From: Roseovarius lutimaris
GTDB taxonomy: Bacteria > Pseudomonadota > Alphaproteobacteria > Rhodobacterales > Rhodobacteraceae
Assembly: GCF_900115165.1 (NCBI RefSeq)
Contig: NZ_FOVP01000006.1
Span: 133,880 to 197,879, forward strand
DNA length: 64,000 nucleotides
Reading direction: 5' to 3'
Shown here: positions 1 through 8,560 of the stretch, one piece after another
Numbering within the stretch: the stretch's first letter is position 1
Layout of the letters: every line of letters starts with the position of its first letter
Made by a program: the position numbers and the translations under genes
The notes under the pieces: generated by a model
Seen by the model: the letters and a program-made list of their open reading frames with translations, nothing else
Told to the model about the DNA's origin: nothing
Database searches by the model: none

Positions 1-79
1 GATTGCGCCGCTTTTGATCGCCTTTCTGGTGTTCCAGCGCCAGTTCGTTCAGGCCTTCCTGCGCGCAGGTATCAAATGA
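1..79 (+). CDS. ABC transporter inner-membrane permease, C-terminal end only (partial)
   Basis: Only the last 25 codons are present (frame starting at base 2, stop TGA at 77-79). The peptide ends in FVQAFLRAGIK, a typical ending of MalG/UgpE-type permeases of carbohydrate or glycerol-3-phosphate ABC importers. The stop overlaps the ATG of the next gene (ATGA), so the two are translationally coupled. Given the phosphodiesterase downstream, a glycerol-3-phosphate/glycerophosphodiester (Ugp-like) importer is plausible, but the substrate cannot be told from this fragment. Confidence 0.6.
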   Translation, partial: IAPLLIAFLVFQRQFVQAFLRAGIK

Positions 80-873
80 CCCGCATTCTGCATCTCACCG
101 ATACCCATGTCACCGTGCCGCCGCATCGCGTCTCGGGTGTCCTCGATACCTTCGCGCTTCTGGGCTCGGCGATCACCCGGATATTGGCCGATCTCGACCG
201 GATTGGCCCGATTGATGCGGTCGTCGTCACCGGCGATCTGACCGATCAGGGTGACGCCGAAAGCTATCGCCTGTTGCGCCGTCAGATCGAGCGGCTTGGC
301 CTGCCATGGTTTGCCATTCCCGGCAATCACGACCTGCGCGATCCGATGCGCGCCGCACTTGCCGACCTTGAATACCTGCCCGCCGAGGGGCGGCTGAACT
401 GGGTGCATGATTTTGCCGATCTGCGGCTGATCGGGCTTGATACCCTGATCGAGGGACAGGCCGGCGGCACGCTTGACGCTGACACGCTGGGTTTTTTGCA
501 AGACGCGTTGCAGGCGCGCGCGGATGTGCCCGCCCTTGTTGCCCTGCATCACCCGCCGTTCGCCTGTGGCATCCGCTTCATGGACAGGATCGGGCTTGAG
601 TGTATCCCCCAACTGGCCGCGATCCTTGATGCCGCACCCTCCGAGGTCCGGCTGATCGCGGGCCATGTGCACAATACCTTTATCGGTCAAGTCGGCCCTT
701 GCATCGCCCTTACCAGTGCGGCAACATCAAGCAGCTTTCCCGTCGACTTTCGCCCGACTGCCCCGGTTGGCTTTTCTACGGCCCCCGGTGGCTACATGCT
801 GCATGACTGGCGGGGTGGATTTCAAAGCACCTGCGTGTCGCTGGCCTCTGGCACCGGGCCGCATCCGTTCTAG
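76..873 (+). CDS. Calcineurin-like metallophosphoesterase (cyclic/glycerophospho-diester phosphodiesterase family)
   Basis: A 265-residue cytoplasmic class III phosphodiesterase of the CpdA/GpdQ type. All dinuclear metal-binding blocks are visible: HLTDTHV (residues 6-12), VTGDLTDQG (51-59), GNHD (83-86), ALHHPP and GHVHN near residue 196. There is no signal peptide. It starts inside the stop of an ABC permease gene (ATGA overlap), so it belongs to that transport operon. The context suggests hydrolysis of an imported glycerophosphodiester, the job of UgpQ in enteric bacteria, although CpdA-like 3',5'-cAMP hydrolysis is an alternative, and a class III cyclase is encoded a few genes downstream. 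Family call is firm; substrate is inferred. Confidence 0.88.
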   Translation: MTRILHLTDTHVTVPPHRVSGVLDTFALLGSAITRILADLDRIGPIDAVVVTGDLTDQGDAESYRLLRRQIERLGLPWFAIPGNHDLRDPMRAALADLEYLPAEGRLNWVHDFADLRLIGLDTLIEGQAGGTLDADTLGFLQDALQARADVPALVALHHPPFACGIRFMDRIGLECIPQLAAILDAAPSEVRLIAGHVHNTFIGQVGPCIALTSAATSSSFPVDFRPTAPVGFSTAPGGYMLHDWRGGFQSTCVSLASGTGPHPF

Positions 874-891
874 AGATTTGGATCACTCCCC

Positions 892-2553
892 TTGGAAACA
901 CCCAACCTGACCCTGTTCTTTTTGCACATCGCTGGCGCCGCCGCGCTGTTGATCTGGGCGGTGCGGCTGGTGCGCACCGGGGTTGAGCGCGCGTTTTCCG
1001 TCCAGTTGCGGCTCTGGTTGCGCCGCTCCGGCAAGAGCCGGCTTTGGGCGGCGATGACCGGCACCGCCTCGGCGATGGCCTTGCAAAGCTCGACCGCTGT
1101 GGCGATCCTGGCGGCCAATTTTGTCGCCGCCGGCGGGATTGCGGTTGCGGCCGGTCTTGCGATCCTGCTTGGGGCCGATCTTGGCTCGGCTCTGGTGGCC
1201 AAGCTTTTGCTGGTGCGCCAGACGTGGCTAATTCCGATCCTTCTTCTTGTCGGCGTCGCCATGTTCCTGCGCGGCGATCAGAAACGTGTGCGCCAGGGCG
1301 GGCGCATTCTGATCGGGCTGGCGCTTATCTTCGTGTCGCTCGACATGCTGCGCGCGGCCACGGCGCCGCTGACCGATAGCACCGGCGCGATCATGGCGAT
1401 GCAATACCTTGGCCGCGACACGCTGACGGCCTTTGTCATCGGTGCGCTGTTTGCTTGGGTGGTGCATTCAAGCGTGGCGGCGGTTCTGCTGTTCGTGACG
1501 CTGGTCTTGCAGGGCGTGCTGCCCTTGTCGGCGGCGGTGGCGCTTATCCTTGGAGCCAACCTTGGCGGGGCGTTCATCGCCTTCGTGCTGACCCTCGCCG
1601 CCCCGATCGAGGCGCGCCGGATGATCATTGCCAATCTGGTGCTGCGCGGCGGGGGTGCGGCGCTGACCCTGGTTGCGTTCCGCATGTCCGAGCCGCCGCT
1701 TGACTGGCTTGGTGCCACGCCTGCGCAACAGGCGATCCATCTGCATATCGTCTTCAACCTCGCGGTGGTGATTGTGGTGCTGCCGTTCACCGGGCTGGCC
1801 GCGCGCATGGCCTCGGCGATGCTAAAGACCCCGGCCACCCCCGCCGCGCATGAGCATTTCACGGCACTTGATCCGGCGGCCCTTGGTGACGCTGACCGCG
1901 CGCTATCGTGCGCCGCGCGCGAAGTGATGCGTATCGGCGAGACAGTCGAGGCGATGCTGCGCCCGATCCCGACGCTTTATGCCACCTGGGATGACGCAAG
2001 CGCCGAGGCCATTGCCGCCAATGAAAAGACCCTGCGTAAGCGCCATTTCGAAACCAAGCTTTATCTGGCGCAGCTTAACCGCAGCGGGCTTGATCAGGAC
2101 AACAGCCGCCGTTCGATGGACCTTGCGACAATTGCCGCCAATCTTGAGGCCGCAGGCGACATGATCGCGCGCAAGATGCTCACGCTGGCCAAGCGGTTGC
2201 ATACCGAAGGCGTGCAATTCTCAAAACCCGGCTGGAGTGAAATCTGTGATTTTCACGACCGGGTGCTGGCCAATGCGCAACTGGCGCTCAGCGTGATGAT
2301 GACGCAAAACCCCGATGACGCCCGCGAACTTGTCGCCGAAAAGGACAGCATTCGCGCGCTTGAACAAAAGCTCCAGCGCCTGCATCTGGGTCGCCTGCGC
2401 GAGGGGCTGACCGAAAGCATCGAGACCAGCAATATCCACCAGGAAACCCTGCGCGCGCTCAAACAGGTCAATACCTCGTTTTCGATGGTCGCCTATCCGA
2501 TCCTGACCGAAACCGGCGATCTGCTCTCAAGCCGGATGTCGGACCGAAACTAG
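892..2553 (+). CDS. Na/Pi cotransporter family protein with C-terminal PhoU-like domain
   Basis: A 553-residue membrane protein of the NptA/YjbB type. The N-terminal 310 residues contain two inverted Na/Pi cotransporter repeats, with the signature QSSTA at 65-69 and a second HSSVA near 192. Residues of about 325-545 form a soluble helical PhoU-like region. It would move phosphate with sodium across the inner membrane; in bacteria, members of this group can act as exporters as well as importers. It begins with TTG 18 nt after the phosphodiesterase stop; the ribosome binding site is weak, but no other start fits the first membrane helix. Its position after a diester phosphodiesterase supports a phosphate-handling role. 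Confidence 0.85.
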   Translation: METPNLTLFFLHIAGAAALLIWAVRLVRTGVERAFSVQLRLWLRRSGKSRLWAAMTGTASAMALQSSTAVAILAANFVAAGGIAVAAGLAILLGADLGSALVAKLLLVRQTWLIPILLLVGVAMFLRGDQKRVRQGGRILIGLALIFVSLDMLRAATAPLTDSTGAIMAMQYLGRDTLTAFVIGALFAWVVHSSVAAVLLFVTLVLQGVLPLSAAVALILGANLGGAFIAFVLTLAAPIEARRMIIANLVLRGGGAALTLVAFRMSEPPLDWLGATPAQQAIHLHIVFNLAVVIVVLPFTGLAARMASAMLKTPATPAAHEHFTALDPAALGDADRALSCAAREVMRIGETVEAMLRPIPTLYATWDDASAEAIAANEKTLRKRHFETKLYLAQLNRSGLDQDNSRRSMDLATIAANLEAAGDMIARKMLTLAKRLHTEGVQFSKPGWSEICDFHDRVLANAQLALSVMMTQNPDDARELVAEKDSIRALEQKLQRLHLGRLREGLTESIETSNIHQETLRALKQVNTSFSMVAYPILTETGDLLSSRMSDRN

Positions 2554-2641
2554 CCCGCCGCTTGTCAAATCGCCGATTTGGCACTAGGCCTTAAGACATT
2601 ACAGACCCCATTCACCGTGCGGCCCAAACAGGATTCTTCCG

Positions 2642-4837
2642 ATGGTCAGGGTAAAGCCCGCACCCCAGACAGGCCCCGCGCAATCCGCGCTTGTCGGTGC
2701 TGTTCTGGGCATTGATGCGGCGGGGCATTGCCTGGCGCTTGCGACGGTGTTTTTCGCCGGTGGGCTGGCGGCAGGGCTTGGGCTGGCAACGGCGATCTTT
2801 TTGCTCTCGACCGCCCTGATCACTCTGGTGCTGTCACGCTTTGGCGGATTTCGCGTCGCGCTTGGCATCACCCAGGATACCACCGTGGCCATTCTCGCCC
2901 CCGCCGTGGCGCTTGTCGCCGCCGCCGCAAGCGGGCCGCCAGAGGCGCAGGTTGCCACCGCCATCGCGGCCATCGGGGCCTCGGCATTTCTTTCGGGGCT
3001 GGCGTTCTGGCTTGTCGGCCGACTGGGGTTGGGGCGGCTGTTGCGGATGTTCCCCTATCCGGTGGCGGCGGGGTTTCTGGCCTCGTCGGGGGTGTTGCTT
3101 GTCATGGCCGCCCTGTCGATCCTGACCGGCGCACAGGGCTATGGCGCTATTGTCGCAAGCCTTGCCACACCACAAATTCTCTGGGGCGTCCTGCCCGCCG
3201 TTGCCATGGCGCTTGCGCTGGTCGGCGCGCTGCGCATCTGGCAAGGATCAACCCTGGTTCTGGTGATCATCCTGCTGTTTCTGGCCGGATTTTACGGGGT
3301 TCTGTTCTGGCTCGGGTTAAGCCGGGCCGAGGCGGCCGAAATGGGTCTTTTGCCGCATCTTGGCGAAGGCGGCGGGCTTGGGCCGGGATTATGGATGATC
3401 CGGCTGGTCGACTGGCCGCTTTTGCTGAGCATCGCGCCGACCTTTGCCGCCGTGATCCTGCTCAACCTGATCGGCGTGCTGCTCAATACCTCGGGGGTGG
3501 AACTGGCCACGCGACAGGATGCCAATGAGAACCGCGAATTGCGGGTGACCGGCCTTGGCAATATCGTGATCGGCGCCCTCGGCGGAATCACAAGCTATTT
3601 ACAGGGCGGCGCCTCGATCATTGCCGCGCGGCTTGGCGTGCATAGCGGTGGCCTGGTGCTCGGGCATGTGGCGGTGCTGCTTGTCGCCTCTGTGTTCGCC
3701 GAGGCGATCGTGGCTGCGGTGCCGACCTTCGTGGCGGCGGGCCTGTTGATGTTCATCGGCCTTACGATGATCGAAGATTGGCTTATCGCGGCACGCCGTC
3801 GCCTCTTGCTGATGGATTGGCTGATCGTTCTGGGGATCGTCGCGGTCACTACCGCCTTTGGCATCCTGCCGGCTGTCGGGGTCGGGCTTGGGCTTGCGGT
3901 GCTTGGCTTTACCTTTGGCTATATGCGCCTGCCGGTGATCCGGCAAAGCTCTGACGCGCGTGCGCACCGCAGCACCCTTGACCGCAACGCCGCCGAAAAC
4001 GCTCATCTGGCCGAAAACGGCGCTGCAATCCGCGTGTTGGAATTGCAGGGTGCCTTGTTCTTTGGCTCGGTCGAGCAGCTTATCGACAGCCTGCGCCATA
4101 CCCCCGACCCGGCCCAGAGCCCGCGTGCGGTCATTCTCGATTTCAGCGCCGTGAACACCTTTGACAGCTCGGCCTGCGCGGCGCTTGAAAAGCTCGCATA
4201 TCTGATGCAGGCACAGGGCATCTCCACCCATCTGACCGGGCTATCCCCGGCATTGCAGGAGGCCTTCACCCGATGGGGTCTTCCGATCAGCCTTGCGGCG
4301 GATGATCCGATCCCTGGCGGGTTTCGGCTCTGGCCCTCGCTTGACGCCGCGCTTGAAGCCTGCGAAACTGTGCTTCTGGCCTCACTTGACGCCCCCGGCG
4401 AGACCCCCGATTTTACGGACCTGCTGCGCCAGATGGGCCAACACCATCCCCGGTTGCCCGATCTCATGGATCAGATGACCGCGCTTGATCTGAGCCCCGG
4501 CGACACCCTGATTGCCGCCAATGACAGCCAGGCGGATATCTATTTCCTGTCCTCGGGCCGGTTGGGTGTACTTTTGCCGCAAGGCACCGGCCCTGCGATC
4601 CGGGTCCGCTCCATGGGTCCTGGCGCGGTTGTGGGCGAATTGGCAAGCCTGCTTGACACCCCGCGCAATGCAAATGTGATCTGCGAAACCACGGCGCGCG
4701 TGTACCGGCTATCAGCCGACACAATCGCGCGGCTTGAACGCGACGACCGTGATTTGGCCGCGCTTTTATGGCGGCTTCTGGCGCGCTCTGTTGCCCTCAA
4801 GGTCACCCAGACAAACGCGTTGCTTACGCGCGGGTAA
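2642..4837 (+). CDS. SulP-family anion transporter with STAS and cyclic-nucleotide-binding domains
   Basis: A 731-residue SulP (SLC26-type) permease with a long hydrophobic transport domain (about residues 15-430), a STAS domain (about 460-560) and a C-terminal cNMP-binding domain (about 595-720). The phosphate-binding cassette of the last domain reads GELASLLDTPRNAN (near 665-679), keeping the Glu and Arg that contact the ribose and phosphate of cAMP/cGMP. Substrate could be sulfate, bicarbonate or another oxyanion. Nucleotide control is directly suggested by the fused domain, and a class III adenylate cyclase gene lies two genes downstream. The start ATG at 2642 places the first helix correctly. 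Confidence 0.9.
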   Translation: MVRVKPAPQTGPAQSALVGAVLGIDAAGHCLALATVFFAGGLAAGLGLATAIFLLSTALITLVLSRFGGFRVALGITQDTTVAILAPAVALVAAAASGPPEAQVATAIAAIGASAFLSGLAFWLVGRLGLGRLLRMFPYPVAAGFLASSGVLLVMAALSILTGAQGYGAIVASLATPQILWGVLPAVAMALALVGALRIWQGSTLVLVIILLFLAGFYGVLFWLGLSRAEAAEMGLLPHLGEGGGLGPGLWMIRLVDWPLLLSIAPTFAAVILLNLIGVLLNTSGVELATRQDANENRELRVTGLGNIVIGALGGITSYLQGGASIIAARLGVHSGGLVLGHVAVLLVASVFAEAIVAAVPTFVAAGLLMFIGLTMIEDWLIAARRRLLLMDWLIVLGIVAVTTAFGILPAVGVGLGLAVLGFTFGYMRLPVIRQSSDARAHRSTLDRNAAENAHLAENGAAIRVLELQGALFFGSVEQLIDSLRHTPDPAQSPRAVILDFSAVNTFDSSACAALEKLAYLMQAQGISTHLTGLSPALQEAFTRWGLPISLAADDPIPGGFRLWPSLDAALEACETVLLASLDAPGETPDFTDLLRQMGQHHPRLPDLMDQMTALDLSPGDTLIAANDSQADIYFLSSGRLGVLLPQGTGPAIRVRSMGPGAVVGELASLLDTPRNANVICETTARVYRLSADTIARLERDDRDLAALLWRLLARSVALKVTQTNALLTRG

Positions 4838-4989
4838 TCACATCAAAGCTTTCAGTTATTTGCTGATCGCACTCTCTGGCTGTGTTATAAATAACCCATC
4901 CATTGCCAGAGCCTTGGAGCTACAGAACCCTTTTGTTCATTTTTTGCATGTGCCACGCGGTTTTCAACAGATATTGAAGGACCATTGAT

Positions 4990-6543
4990 TTGAATATTCC
5001 AACCACGAGCAATCCCGTTTCTCTCACCGTGTCCATCGACCGCGGCGCCCCAGTTGTCAAAACCTGCGATCTTCTGGTCGTGGCCTGCGAGCCGCGCAAC
5101 CTGATCGGCACATGCGACTATACGCAGGCCGAACTTGACGTGTTTTCACAATTCAAGAACTACACCTTTCATACCACTCTGCTGAAGGTAAAGGTGCCCA
5201 GCACCGCGCCAAGATATGGTATCGTCCTGTCGCCGCAGGAAATTGAAAACATGGCAGGCCACGTCAGCGGCTATCGCAATGAAACGGCCAAGCAGTTCTC
5301 GCTGGAAACCGCCAATGGCATGACCGAAAATCTGGTCACCGTCTATCAGCTTCAGGGCCCTGAAACCACGCCGATGACCGAGCAGGAGTTTCTGGACAAC
5401 CTGAATGCCACGCTGCCGACCCTGTCATGGTGGCCCTATCCCGATTATGAGATCGTCACCGATACCGCCAACCTGCCGGTCGATCTGCGCACGCCCTATT
5501 TTGACCACTTCGACAATGCCGGGCTTCGGGCCGGCGGGCCGTGGAGCTATCTTGACCTTCAGGGCCAGAACAACACGATCTATGTGCATGGCTCGACCTG
5601 CTTTGAATCAGTGCTGCAATGCTGGCAATATGGCGGCATGCTGATTGAAAATCAGGCGCGACTTGGCTGGTCTTTGCCAGATGACAAGGCCGCCTCGATC
5701 ATCGTGCTGGGGGCCGGGCCGTCGGGGATGATGTTTGCGCATCGCCTGAAAGAGCTGGGCTATAGCAATGTTGAAATCCTTGAAAGCACCGATCGCTTTG
5801 GCGGCAAGACCCATACCGTCACCTATGACACGCCCTCGCCCAATGGCGACACGACCGCCTGTGAATTGGGCACCTGTTATCTTTCGCCCGCTTATGACGC
5901 GATGGCCAAGCATTTTGCCGCCTGCGATTTCATGCAGGGCAATATCCGCGAGGGCATGTACCTTACCCCTGATCACAAGGATCCGAAGGGCGAAACCATC
6001 CGCGGCATGACCACCGCCGGTCAGTTTGAAGGCGTCCCGATGACCGAGCCGCTGATCGACTATACCGATTACACCTTGCTCAAGGGTTATTACGAGGCCA
6101 ACCAACCCTTTGCCGAACCTGCGAAATGGCTGGATGGGTTTGATGCCGACGAACTCAAGATCGAGATGCTGCTCAAGATCATGGAATACGACGCGCTTCT
6201 GGCGCTTTATCGCGGGCTGACCCTGCCGATGCCGCTGACGGCCCCGGCAGAATTGCTGCAATACGACAGCTTCTATGATTTCCTCAAGCAGAACGATCTG
6301 TTGTTGCTGACCGGCATGCTGGAATATGCCTATTCGGTACAGGGCTACGGGCCGTTGAAACAGATTCCGGCCTATTACGGCATGATCTGGATTTCGCTGC
6401 CGCTGACCCTTGGCATGATCTTTAGTGACAAGCCGGCGGTGACCGTCTTGTCAAAAGGCTGGCTCGATATCTGGACGCAGATGGCCCCAACCCTGAATAT
6501 TACGCTCAACGCCAAGGTCTCGGCCATTGACCGGGTGACATAA
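4990..6543 (+). CDS. Flavin amine oxidase/fatty-acid isomerase-like flavoprotein, apparently circularly permuted
   Basis: A 517-residue protein. Residues of about 237-517 are the N-terminal half of an FAD oxidoreductase: dinucleotide motif VLGAGPSGMM, then ILESTDRFGGKTH, and a helical cap ending in the strand NAKVSAIDRVT. Residues 1-222 look like the C-terminal half of the same fold: strand LLVVACEP, cap segment, and the closing FAD segment IYVHGSTCFESVLQCWQYGG. Joining the C-terminus back to the N-terminus restores the order of polyenoic fatty acid isomerase (PAI) type flavoenzymes. Start is TTG at 4990 with AAGGA 11 nt upstream. Role unknown; fatty-acid double-bond isomerization or amine oxidation would be family-based guesses. 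Confidence 0.75.
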   Translation: MNIPTTSNPVSLTVSIDRGAPVVKTCDLLVVACEPRNLIGTCDYTQAELDVFSQFKNYTFHTTLLKVKVPSTAPRYGIVLSPQEIENMAGHVSGYRNETAKQFSLETANGMTENLVTVYQLQGPETTPMTEQEFLDNLNATLPTLSWWPYPDYEIVTDTANLPVDLRTPYFDHFDNAGLRAGGPWSYLDLQGQNNTIYVHGSTCFESVLQCWQYGGMLIENQARLGWSLPDDKAASIIVLGAGPSGMMFAHRLKELGYSNVEILESTDRFGGKTHTVTYDTPSPNGDTTACELGTCYLSPAYDAMAKHFAACDFMQGNIREGMYLTPDHKDPKGETIRGMTTAGQFEGVPMTEPLIDYTDYTLLKGYYEANQPFAEPAKWLDGFDADELKIEMLLKIMEYDALLALYRGLTLPMPLTAPAELLQYDSFYDFLKQNDLLLLTGMLEYAYSVQGYGPLKQIPAYYGMIWISLPLTLGMIFSDKPAVTVLSKGWLDIWTQMAPTLNITLNAKVSAIDRVT

Positions 6544-6549
6544 AGATGC

Positions 6550-6577
6550 CCGCCCGCGATTTGGGGGTCGCGGGCGG
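6550..6577. terminator. Strong GC hairpin after the flavoprotein gene
   Basis: A perfect 10-bp stem (6550-6559 with 6568-6577) and an 8-nt loop lie 7 nt after the flavoprotein stop. There is no T run after it, so it may be a partial terminator or an mRNA-stabilising hairpin between this gene and the cyclase gene. Confidence 0.45.
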
Positions 6578-6611
6578 CGCGCGCCGACATAAACAGGCAA
6601 GGGAGAGACCT

Positions 6612-8390
6612 GTGAAAACGATGGAACGAAAGGCGACGACAATCGTGGCCGCCGATGTGGTGGGGTTTTCGCGACTGGTTGCGCAGGCTGAAGAAGAGGT
6701 CTTCACCCGCCTACATGATCTGCGCCAGAGCGTCATTGATCCCGCTGTCACCGCCGAGGGCGGGCGCGTGGTCAAGACCATGGGCGATGGCCTGTTGGTC
6801 GAATTTCCCCAACCCGATGCCGCCATTCGCGCCTCGACCAAAGTGCAACGTGCCGTCACCGCCCATGAGGCCGACCGCCCCGAAGAGACCCGCATCCGCT
6901 TTCGCGTCGGCATCAATCACGGCAGCGTTCTGATTGATGGCGATGATGTGCTTGGCGATGTCGTCAACATTGCCGCGCGCCTTGAAACCCTGTCACCGCC
7001 CGGCGGCATCTGTGTCTCGCGCAGCGTGCGCGACATGCTGGCCAATGACGAAACGCTTAGTATCACCGGCCAGGGCATGCAATACGTCCGCAACATCCCC
7101 ACCCCGGTCGAGGTCTGGCAGGTCAATACCGGCGTCGAAGGCGACAGCCCCGACCAAGAACACCGCCGAAGCGACCGCCCTTCGGTGATCGTGCTGCCGT
7201 TCGACAATATGTCGCCCTCGATCGAGGACGGGTTTCTGGCCGACGGGATTGCCGATGATGTGATCAACGCGCTGTCGCGGTTCCGCTCGCTCTTCGTGAT
7301 CGCGCGCGGATCAAGCTTTGTCTACAAGGACCGCGCCCATGATGTGCGCCAGATCGCGCAGGACACCGGCGCGCGCTATGTGGTCAAGGGGGCGGTGCGG
7401 CGCGCCGGGCAACGCCTGCGGGTCTCGGCCCAACTGATCGAGGCCGCCACCGGCCATCAAATCTGGTCGGACAAATATGACCGCGACATCGAAGATATCT
7501 TTGAGTTGCAGGATGACATAACCCGTTGTCTTGTCACCGGCCTGACGCCTGAAATCGGCGCCCATGAACGCATCATCTCGCGCGGCAAACCCACCGATAG
7601 CCTCTCGGCCTGGGAATTGTGCCAAAAGGGGCTGGCCGAAATCGACATGCGCACCGCCGGCAGCGTTCGCAACGCCACCGGTCTGTTTCAGGCCGCCGCC
7701 AAGGCCGATACCACCTATGCCCTGCCGCATGCGCTTTTGGGACGGGTTCATGCCGTTCGGATTTATTCCGGCCGAAGCACCGATCCTCAGAAAGACGTGG
7801 CCGCAGGCATGAAGCACGCCACCCTCGCGGTGGAGCTCGATGACCGGCTGGAACTTGGCCATGCCACCCTGGCCCAGCTTATGACCATTCAGGGCCGCGA
7901 GGCCGACGCCCGCGATGCCCTTGCCCGCGCCAAGGCGCTCAACGACAATGACGCCCTCGCCTATAGCGTCCAGACCTATATCAACCTGTTTCAGCCAGAG
8001 CCCGACACCTACGAGATGGAGGCCGCCGGCCTTGAGGCGGTGCGCCTTAGCCCGCAGGATCCGCTGGCCTGGTCGTTTCACTGGATGCTGGTGATGTCGA
8101 TCTGGCTGCGCGATATGGAATTGGGCGAAAACGTGCGTCACTATCTCGATCCCGCCGCGCGCATGCCGGGGGCGGAAACCTTTGTGTATATCGCCGTCGC
8201 GGTCACCGCGCTCAAGCGTGACGATAAGGTGGCCGCGCGGCGCGCGCTTGAAAACGCTCTGACGGTGCGACCGAACCTCTCGCTGCACACCATTCAGCAC
8301 GCCTTTCACTTTCCCAAATGGCCCGCGCTTGTGGAGGGTGTCGCCCCGCAGCTTGAAACCCTCGTTTCGATGGGATTGCCCCGCGATTAA
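6612..8390 (+). CDS. Class III adenylate cyclase with TolB-like and TPR regions
   Basis: A 592-residue soluble protein. The class III cyclase domain (about residues 8-180) has both metal Asp (ADVVGF, D15; GDG, D59), an adenine-selecting Lys (K55 in VKTMGDG) and the transition-state Asn/Arg in GDVVNIAARLE, so it should be active on ATP. Residues of about 187-300 match the TolB N-terminal-like domain often fused to such cyclases (VIVLPFDNMS, then FLADGIADDVINALSR), followed by TPR-like helical repeats to the end. GTG at 6612 is chosen because GGGAGAG precedes it by 4-5 nt and the cyclase fold starts directly after; an upstream ATG at 6546 would run through the hairpin. It probably makes cAMP, possibly read by the nearby SulP cNMP domain. 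Confidence 0.88.
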   Translation: MKTMERKATTIVAADVVGFSRLVAQAEEEVFTRLHDLRQSVIDPAVTAEGGRVVKTMGDGLLVEFPQPDAAIRASTKVQRAVTAHEADRPEETRIRFRVGINHGSVLIDGDDVLGDVVNIAARLETLSPPGGICVSRSVRDMLANDETLSITGQGMQYVRNIPTPVEVWQVNTGVEGDSPDQEHRRSDRPSVIVLPFDNMSPSIEDGFLADGIADDVINALSRFRSLFVIARGSSFVYKDRAHDVRQIAQDTGARYVVKGAVRRAGQRLRVSAQLIEAATGHQIWSDKYDRDIEDIFELQDDITRCLVTGLTPEIGAHERIISRGKPTDSLSAWELCQKGLAEIDMRTAGSVRNATGLFQAAAKADTTYALPHALLGRVHAVRIYSGRSTDPQKDVAAGMKHATLAVELDDRLELGHATLAQLMTIQGREADARDALARAKALNDNDALAYSVQTYINLFQPEPDTYEMEAAGLEAVRLSPQDPLAWSFHWMLVMSIWLRDMELGENVRHYLDPAARMPGAETFVYIAVAVTALKRDDKVAARRALENALTVRPNLSLHTIQHAFHFPKWPALVEGVAPQLETLVSMGLPRD

Positions 8391-8467
8391 AGGATTTTTC
8401 CCAGGATGTTACCCACCCTGTCGCCTTGGGTTTTTGACTGATCCGGCACGACAGCGATCTGCGCCTG

Positions 8468-8560
8468 ATGGTGGAAAACGCCATGTCGCGTGATACCAGG
8501 GCCAAGCTTGTCGCCGCCAACCAACGCCTTTCCGGGGCGCCGAAAGGGGGGGAGGCATGA
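8468..8560 (+). other. Short open frame coupled to the DUF3307 gene (possible small protein or gene remnant)
   Basis: A frame open from 8438 (TGA at 8435) encodes a hydrophilic, amphipathic-looking peptide; from the ATG at 8468 it is 30 residues long (ends LSGAPKGGEA). Its TGA overlaps the next ATG as ATGA. The coding-like third-position GC and the coupling suggest either a real small ORF or the C-terminal scrap of a lost upstream gene. No family was recognised. Confidence 0.25.

Noticed and set aside
4990..6543. Reading the flavoprotein gene as a simple truncation or frameshift pseudogene
   Set aside because: The C-terminus does stop early for this family, but the missing half is present at the N-terminus in the same uninterrupted frame, so truncation alone does not explain it.
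7311..8309. Long antisense open frame (332 codons) opposite the adenylate cyclase gene
   Set aside because: It is a shadow of a GC-rich gene: low-complexity composition, no recognisable motif, and the plus strand carries a clear cyclase/TPR protein.
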